In this document: in pieces, positions 57,533-64,000 of the stretch
How the letters are laid out: each line of letters starts with the position of its first letter
Position numbering within the stretch: position 1 is the stretch's first letter
Source of the DNA: Arachis hypogaea
Taxonomy: Eukaryota; Streptophyta; Magnoliopsida; Fabales; Fabaceae
Assembly (NCBI RefSeq): GCF_003086295.3
Contig: NC_092053.1
Coordinates: 86,923,671-86,987,670, forward strand
DNA length: 64,000 bases
Direction of reading: 5' to 3'
Notes under the pieces: model-generated
Database searches by the model: none
What the model saw: the letters and a program-made list of their open reading frames with translations, nothing else
What the model was told of the DNA's origin: nothing
Translations under genes and position numbers: made by a program

Positions 57533-58375
57533 GACTTGAGTTGTTGTTTGAGGGGATTTGAGGTTTCGGATAGATGAAGAGTGGGTTGGTTAAAGCAATG
57601 TGTGATGAAGGGTTTAGTGTGCCAATAGAAGTGTGGAGAGTGGGGATTTGAATGTGAGGAGTGAGCATGCACTAAGGTTCACTTATTTAAGAAAATCATG
57701 AGTGAATGAAGGGTGTGGATTGCATGAATGTTTACTAGATGGACGGATGGGGTTGTTTATGAAGGAAAGACAAGGATCATCACTTAATGAGAGTGATTGG
57801 TTCGGTCTTCAAGGGTCTTCTTTCTCCAATGTTGCATGGCAGCATTTCCCCATGCATTCCCTCTTGAGACATGTGTGTAGTGCTCTTCATTAAGTGGCGA
57901 AATCTCCCCCATTTAATTGTCCAATCAATCCCTTTTCATGCTTCTTTTCCTTTCTTATAAAGATTTGAAATAAGGAAATTAATATCATAAAAAAAATTTA
58001 AACTCTATGGCTAGAATAAAATGAAAGAAAGGATTTGATTGTTTATTTATGAATTCTAACTAACTAACTAACTATTGGTGGGTCATTATATGCATTTTGG
58101 TGGCACCATGAGGTGACACCAAACTTAGTTTGGATCACTGTGATGAAGGTTTTGTGTTTAAAGCTCCCAAGACTAGCATGCGTCTTGGTTTGCTTTAAAC
58201 ATCAAACTTGATCCTCACTATATTCTGCATAAGAAGATTTTCACCAATTGTTTGTCAAGTTTGGATTGAAGCTCATAAAGATTGACTTATTCATTATCAT
58301 CTGAAAGCATATAAAACATGGGTTGCCTCTCATGAAGCGCTTCTTTAGCGTCACTAGCTTGACGTTTTTCCTTCA
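57533..58375 (-). other. E5 region between gag-pro and ORF2
   Basis: It is noncoding. The minus strand shows the post-pol word CTAGTGACGCTAAAGAAGCG near 58350, an AAGTTTGGTGTC motif (58125-58114), a TTAAATAAG box (57690-57682) and a CA/CT-rich leader to the ORF2 ATG. Confidence 0.6.
57682..57690 (-). promoter_or_regulatory. TATA-like box ahead of E5 ORF2
   Basis: TTAAATAAG lies about 150 bases before the ORF2 ATG, matching in position the boxes in E1 and E4. It is a weaker match than those. Confidence 0.35.
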
Positions 58376-61203
58376 TCATGGTGGTTGGTAATGCTTAAAG
58401 TCCTCCCCTCTTGCTGTGGACTTGTATCCATTGGTTGGATCAATGATCTCCACATGTTCCAGGGAAAGAACTCTGTTGATAGTGAAGACCTTAGGTAATT
58501 GAGATGGCACAGTAGGGAGATTAGGGGGAATATCTGGGAAGTAAGCTGAGACAACTCTATCCCCTGGAGAGAAGTCTTCCCTATCGATCTTCTTGTTCCT
58601 CCATCTCCTTGGTACCTTCTTCTTTGTTTCTTTTGAGGTTGCCTTCCCCTTGGTGACCTCTTTTCTCCAAGGAGTTGTGATGTTGTCTTCACCTGCCTCT
58701 AGAGGTTTGGGTTTTTCTAACTTTTTCTTGAGCTGTGGCAATTGCTGTTTTCCTTGTTTATCTATTAAGGGGATCTCAGAATGCACTGGCTGTGCTTCAG
58801 TGCTTGTTTCCTCCTTCATTGTCTCATTATCATTTGTGCTTAGTTTTTTGTCCTCTTGATCTGTTTCTTGTGAGAGTTTGAAAACATTGAAGCTGAGTCG
58901 TTCATCATGGATTCTCAATATTAGCTCCCCTTTCTCTACATCGATAAGTGCTCTGGCCGTAGCTAGGAATGGTCTTCCCAATATGATTGGATGAGTGTGA
59001 CTCTCTTCCATATCCAGGATGACAAAGTCTGTTGGGAGAAAGTATTTCCCAACCTTTAGCAACACATTTTCCACCACTCCTATTGCTTGCTTTTGAGTTT
59101 TGTCTGCCAGTCTGATAATGACATCTGTGGGCATTATCTCATTGATCTGCAGCCTCTTCACCAGGGATAAGGGCAGTAAGTTGATGCTGGCCCCTAAATC
59201 ACATAGTGCTCTGTCGAACATATTTTCACCTATGGAACAAGGGATATGAAAACTTCCTGGGTCTCTTCTTTTTGTAGGCAACTCAGGTTGAATAAGGGCA
59301 CTACATTCCTTGTTCATCACTATAGTCTGCCCTCCCTTGAGTGAGCTTTTCCTGGGAAGAAGTTCCTTCATATACTTGATGAATGCAGGCATTTGTTGAA
59401 TTGCCTTGATGAATGGTATGTTCACATGCAGAGATGCAAACAAGTCTAGGAACCTTGAGTATATTCTTTTTCCCACAGCACCATTGAGCAGTTGAGGGAA
59501 TGGTGCATAAAGCTTCAGCAGCTCTTGTTGTGAGATTTCTGGTTCTTTGTTATCTCTATCCTCCTCTTTTGTTGAGTTGTCTTCAGGTTGTTTGCACATT
59601 TTGCCTTGCTAGTCTTCAATCTCTTGATCACTTGTAGTGACCATTTTGCAATCTTCCCATCTTACTTTCTTTGCTTCTCCCTTGGGGTTTTTCTCCGTGT
59701 CACTTGGGAAGCTATCAGTAGGTTTGGGAATCTTCTCAGCTAAATATCCCACCTGGAATTCCAGCTTCTTAATGGTCTCTCCCTGGTTCTTAATATTGGC
59801 TCGCACCTCCTCTTTGAACACCTTGTTTTCTTGAATCTCTTGGCATATTCCTTCAAGTAAGGCTTCAATCTTAGAGAGCTTGTCATCAATTGATGAGTGA
59901 TTCTGAGCAGATGTGCTGTTTTGGTTTTGATAAGTGTGTGGAGACATGTTGTTGTGGGGGTGTTGAGATGTCCTCTGGGTGAATTGCTGGTGAGCTGCAT
60001 TGTTGTTGGAGTTGTAACGTCTCTGGTCTTGGTTTTGATCTTGCTCACTTCCCCACCCAAAGTTTCGGTGGTTTCTCCATCCAGGGTTGTAAGTCTTGGA
60101 GTATGAATCATAGTTTTTCCTTGGTGAATTCCCAATGTAGTTGGCTTGCTCCTGACTCCCTCTGCTTCTTCATTCACTCCTTCTTGGATTGTTGATGAAG
60201 ATGAGATTGCTGCTACTTGGTTCCTCTCCATCTTCTTGGTGAGGTCAGCCAGCTGCTGGGTAATGAGCTTGTTTTGGGCCAACAGAGCATCTACATTGTT
60301 TAGCTCCATCACTCCTCTTGTGTTCCCTCTTTCGGAAGCATAGAAGTAGTCGTTTTCTGCTACTGTTTCAATAACATCTATGGCTTCCTCAATGGTCTTC
60401 TTCTTGTTCAAGGATCCTCCAGATGAATGGTCTACTGCCTTCTTTGACTCATAAGAGAGCCCTTCATAGAAGATGTGCAGCTGGACCCATTCGTTGAACA
60501 TGTCAGGTGGACACCTCCTTGTTAAGTCCTTGAACCTCTCCCATGCTTCATACAGAGTCTCACCATCTTGTTGCCTAAAAGTTTGAACCTCAGCTCTCAG
60601 CCTATTGATTTGTTGAGGAGGGTAGAATCTTGCTAAGAATTTATTCACCATATCCTCCCAAGTTGTCAAGCTCTCCCTTTGAAAGGATTCCAGCCACTTG
60701 GCTGCCTTGTCCCTGAGTGAGAAGGGAAATAAGAGCAGTCTATAGGCGTCAGGATGAACACCATTAGATTTCACTGTGTCACATATTCTCAGGAAGGTGG
60801 TCAAATGTTGATTGGGGTCTTCTTGACCACCTCCTCCAAATGAACAGTTGTTCTGAACAAGGGTGATGAGCTGTGGTTTAAGTTCAAAGTTGTTGGCATG
60901 GATTGTTGGCTTTTGGATGCTACTTCCACAATTGCCTGGGTTTGGATTGATGTAAGAGCCCAAAACTCTTCTATCCTCCCCAGCATGATTTGCTCCACCT
61001 CCTCTGGCATGGTTGTGAGTCTCTTCTTCATGATGATTTTCCATGTTTTCTTCCATGTTAGGTTCAAAGTATTCCTCAAAGTGTTCCTCCTCTTCTTCAG
61101 CACCAACTACATGTTTTTCTTTTGCCTCCCTCCTTAGTCTAAGGAAGGTTCTCTCAGGTTCAGAATCAAAGGAAGTTGAAGCCCCGCTTCTTCTCCCTGT
61201 CAT
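58376..61203 (-). pseudogene. E5 gag-pro joined to an integrase-tail-like end
   Basis: It starts at ATG 61203-61201 (MTGRRSGASTSF). The gag domain (FELKPQLITLVQNNCSF; LLLFPFSLRDKAAKWLESFQ; FLARFYPPQQINRLRAEVQ; YEAWERFKDLTRRCPPDMF) lies in one frame to about 60165, where a one-base shift moves coding to the next frame. That frame holds a Gln-rich part, a coiled coil, a TAG at 59611-59609, then protease (ALCDLGASINLLPLSLVKR; ILGRPFLATARALIDVEKGE). After an acidic/Lys-rich linker it ends with a PTNGYKSTARGEDFKHY block like the end of Athila pol. RT, RNase H and integrase core are absent. Confidence 0.9.
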
Positions 61204-61471
61204 ACAACCAACAAGTACAAGCAAAGAAAATAGGTGCAGACAGTATTTGTGTCAGAATTGCTGTTAGTTGTGGGTGATGCAATATATCAAACAGTTAGTG
61301 GGTTAGCAAACAGAATTGAAAATAACAAAGAAAAATAAAAGAGTAGAGGGGGAAGGGAAGAAGTTTAACTAAATCAAAAAGTAAATCACTCAAACAGAAA
61401 AATGAAATTCACAAAATAAAAATGCTCAATCTAGTGATCTTCCAATTTAATCATTGTTGATGCACAATCAA
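61204..61471 (-). other. E5 leader
   Basis: About 270 AT-rich bases between primer site and gag ATG; nothing further seen. Confidence 0.6.
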
Positions 61472-61489
61472 TCCCCGGCAACGGCACCA
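61472..61489 (-). other. Primer binding site, tRNA-Asp type (E5)
   Basis: The minus strand reads TGGTGCCGTTGCCGGGGA, one base different from the sites in E1 and E4, six bases after the LTR end. Confidence 0.92.
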
Positions 61490-61495
61490 TAAACT

Positions 61496-63921
61496 TGATG
61501 CACGGAAAACTTGTCTCTCAACAAATCTCCCTTCGACAAGTGTACCGAAGTTGTCGTCAAGTAAAAACTCACAATAGAGTGAGGTCGAATCCCACAGGGA
61601 TTGATTGATCAAGCAACTTTAATTAGAAGAATGTTCTAGTTGAGCGAATCCAGAATTTGGGTTGAGAGTTGCAGAGAATAAAATGGCGGGAATGTAAAAA
61701 ACAGAAAAGTAAATGCTAGAATTAAAGGACTGGAAGTAAATGACTGAAAATAAATTGCAGAATTGTAAATGGGAATAGGGGATTTGCTCATAAAAGTAAA
61801 TGGCAGAAATTAAAGAGAATGGGTAAGATCAGAGATGGGGAGTTCATTGGGCTTAGAAGATGTTGCAATTCTCCAGATTAAGTTCATTTTCATCTCTTCC
61901 TCAATCAATGCACTCATTGATCTCCTTGGCAATCTTAAGTGATTGAATTACAATTTCTTGCAATTCAATCTCTCAAATCTTGATCAATAGCCAATTCCTT
62001 GGTCAATTGCTCATGAGAAGAGATGAAGTATGGTCACTGATTATACCACATGCATTTCCCAAATCAAGTATTGAGAGGGTTATAGTCACATACCCATCCA
62101 AACCTAATTTGGTCCAACATGAGAAAACATTTCTAGCTTGATCTCTTCATTCCTCTTTCAAGGTTCAAAAGAGATCCAAGTTTGAATAGCTTCTCTTCCA
62201 AGATAACTACTCAATTGGATGAAGATCGAAAGCTTTCAAGTAAAATCAAGAGGAAAGATAGAAGAAGAATAATGAAAATTAGTATTGATCCATTAAATTA
62301 CAACAGAGCTCCCTAACCCAATGAAAGGGGTTTAGTTGTTCATAGCTCTTGAAAATGAAAACAAAGATGGAGAATACATCATAAAACTAGAAATTGCAAA
62401 GAAAGTAAAATACAGAGAGTAGTTCTCTTTTTTCCCAGCCTCCAAAACTTCTTCTCAATTCAACGCTACTCCTATATATACTACTCTTCTCAGCTTCTAG
62501 TGTGATTCTTCAAGTCTTGGGCCTTTGGATCTTGAGTTTGAAGCAGTTCCTTTCTTTATTTGGGCTTGGCTTTACTTGCAGAGAGAAAGTGCGAAGTGGG
62601 CGGAAACTTTAGTTCAGGACGTTAGGGGTGTTAATATTTAGTGAGAATATAAGTTCGAGAACGTTAGTGACACTTAACATTGTCACTAACGTTCCAATGC
62701 ACCCCTTTGCCTCACGTTAAAACCCATGTTAACTAGGTTAACGTGGCTTTTAACGTTGCCTTGTTAACCTTCGAGAACGTTAGTGACACTCAACATTGTC
62801 ACTAATGTTCCAGTGTGCCCCTTCTTGCTTCACGTTAAAGCCCACGTTAACTAGGTTAACGTGGCTTCTAACGTGGCCCTTGCCATCCTTCGAGAACGTT
62901 AGTGACATTCAACATTGTCACTAACGTTCCAATGTGCGCCTAGGTCTCACGTTAGAGTCCACATTAACTAGGTTAACGTGGCTTCTAACGTGGCCATCTT
63001 TAGCCATCCCAACGTTAGTGACAATGTTGAGTGTCACTAACGTTGGCTCATCCTTCATTCCTCATCGCTAGCTTCCATGTTAACCAAGTTAACGTGGAAG
63101 TTAACGTGACTCTTGGGGGTTGTGTGGTTACTTCAACGTTAGTGACAATGTTGAGTGTCACTAACGTTGGCTCATCCTTCATTCCTCATCGTTAGCTTCC
63201 ACGTTAACCAAGTTAACGTGGAAGTTAACGTGACTCTTGGGGGTTGTGTGGTTGCTTCAACGTTAGTGACAATGTTGAGTGTCACTAATGTTGTCGACAA
63301 CTCTTCATCCCTTACGTTAGTTCCCACGTTAACCAAGTTAACATAGGAGTTAACATGGTACTTTGCACCATAGGCCAACGTTAGTGACAATGTTGAGTGT
63401 CACTAACGTTGGCTTCTCTTCCCCCCTTAACGTTAGAGGCCACGTTAACTAGGTTAACGTGGCTTCTAACGTGGCCACTTATGAGTAATTGCCAACGTTA
63501 GTGACAATGTTAAGTGTCATTAATGTTGGCTCAACTTCTCTTCTCCACGTTAGAGTTCACGTTAACTTAACGTGACTCTCTAACGTGGGCATTGATGGCT
63601 TTTTTGAGAGTGTTATTGGCAATCACTTTTCTCATTAACCTTGCAAGTTACCTCTCCTTTTCTTGCTTCCTTTTGTTCCTGAAATCAAGCAATAAAGTGC
63701 ATCAAAGCTCTAGTCCAAGTCTTGAGTAATGCAAAATAATATTTGACACTAAACATATGCAAAATCCTCATGAAATTATGTAAAATGCACAATGTATGCT
63801 TGAATCAAGGCATAAGTGAATATCTACCCAAAACTAGCTTATTTCCTAAAGAAATGCATGAAACTAGCCTAAAAACAGTAAAGAAAAGGTCAGTGAAACT
63901 GGCCAAGATGCCCTGGCATCA
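61496..63921 (-). repeat. E5 5' LTR, 2,426 bp
   Basis: The minus strand starts TGATGCCAGGGCATCTTGGC at 63921 and ends CAAGTTTTCCGTGCATCA at 61496. It is 120 bp longer than the 3' LTR because it has eight rather than seven rounds of the array. A TATATATAGG box lies near 62480-62471. Confidence 0.95.
62655..63590. repeat. Palindrome array, eight rounds (E5 5' LTR)
   Basis: It has the same alternating modules as in the 3' LTR. The extra round is a near-perfect duplication: 63010-63131 and 63132-63253 both contain GGCTCATCCTTCATTCCTCA and differ by only a few bases. Confidence 0.93.
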
Positions 63922-64000
63922 GCATGATTCCAGGTTCAATAAAGTAAAATGAAAAGAAAATAAAAATGAAAGCAATTAACAAGAATTAAATTGAAAAAGA
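63922..64000 (-). other. E6 internal sequence right of E5
   Basis: It starts with the GCATG duplication and continues AT-rich to the window end. Too short to annotate further. Confidence 0.6.

Larger units (their letters stand above)
52603..63921 (-). mobile_element. E5: complete non-autonomous Athila-like element, 11,319 bp
   Basis: Both LTRs are present (5' at 61496-63921, 3' at 52603-54908) with termini TGATGC...GCATCA-like, and the target duplication GCATG is at 52598-52602 and 63922-63926. Inside: tRNA-Asp primer site with one mismatch, gag-pro (61203-58376), ORF2 (57532-56012), polypurine tract. RT, RNase H and the integrase core are absent; the protease frame runs straight into an integrase-tail-like end. 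By eye the LTRs differ by a few percent plus one 120-bp repeat unit, so it is among the younger insertions here. Confidence 0.93.
45883..64000 (-). mobile_element. E6: ORF2-only element, split by E5, runs off the window
   Basis: On the minus strand the visible order is: internal sequence (64000-63922), E5 (inserted, duplication GCATG), CG-rich palindrome zone (52560-52070), TATA-like box, CT/GC-rich leader, T-rich intron-like part, ORF2 (50613-49192), 3' untranslated region, polypurine tract and 3' LTR (47398-45883). gag, pol and the 5' LTR are not in the window; whether gag-pro exists further right cannot be told. Related to the remnant at 1931-5534 and to N1. Confidence 0.75.

Noticed and set aside
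61472..61489. A tRNA-Asp gene
   Set aside because: Only the 18 bases complementary to the tRNA 3' end are present, next to an LTR end; no cloverleaf.

Overview
This window is plant heterochromatin made almost entirely of nested Ty3/gypsy LTR retrotransposons. I found no cellular gene, tRNA, rRNA or CRISPR locus. The host is a flowering plant. The LTR starts (TGATGAGCGGATAATTTATA and TGATAAACCAC) and the GGCGTTTAACGCC-type palindromes are ones I associate with Arachis (peanut); that species call is from memory, not from a search.

Elements are named E1-E6 and N1 by position. Two lineages are present. (1) Athila-like elements carry a primer site for tRNA-Asp (TGGCGCCGTTGCCGGGGA) and a second ORF (ORF2) after gag-pro or pol, where an env-like gene would sit. 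(2) One Tekay/Del-like chromovirus has an initiator-tRNA-Met primer site, LTRs near 3.9 kb, and a single gag-pol frame.

Layout: 1-1204, end of an LTR. 1205-1930, minus-strand gag-like remnant with its primer site. 1931-5534, plus-strand remnant of an ORF2-only element, split by a solo LTR (3405-4873, duplication ATGAT). 5535-6222, LTR start, cut by E1. 6223-16201, E1 (plus): 5' LTR (itself split by a solo LTR, 7098-8569, duplication GACAC), primer site, gag-pro, ORF2, no pol. 16202-17320, truncated minus LTR. 17321-30010, E2, the chromovirus (minus), with ten in-frame stops in gag-pol but an intact 199-codon ORF inside its 5' LTR; that LTR is split by E3 (25388-29612), the 3' part of an E5-type element. 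30011-45882, E4 (minus), a decayed Athila-like element with RT, RNase H and integrase, split by a solo E2-family LTR (33421-37290, duplication TGATA) and by N1 (39191-43161, duplication ATCAC). 45883 to the window end, E6 (minus), an ORF2-only element inserted in the 5' LTR of E4. 52603-63921, E5 (minus), a complete 11.3-kb element with both LTRs and duplication GCATG, inserted in E6.

How the parts relate: E1, E5, E6 and N1 lack RT and integrase, so they could move only with enzymes made by autonomous relatives such as E4. The least ordinary features are the LTR-encoded ORF of E2 that begins at a splice-acceptor-like tract, TATA-like boxes ahead of ORF2 in several elements (with an intron-like leader in E6), large palindrome arrays in LTRs that recur ahead of ORF2, and an internally repeated polypurine-tract-like motif. 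All alignments were made by eye.
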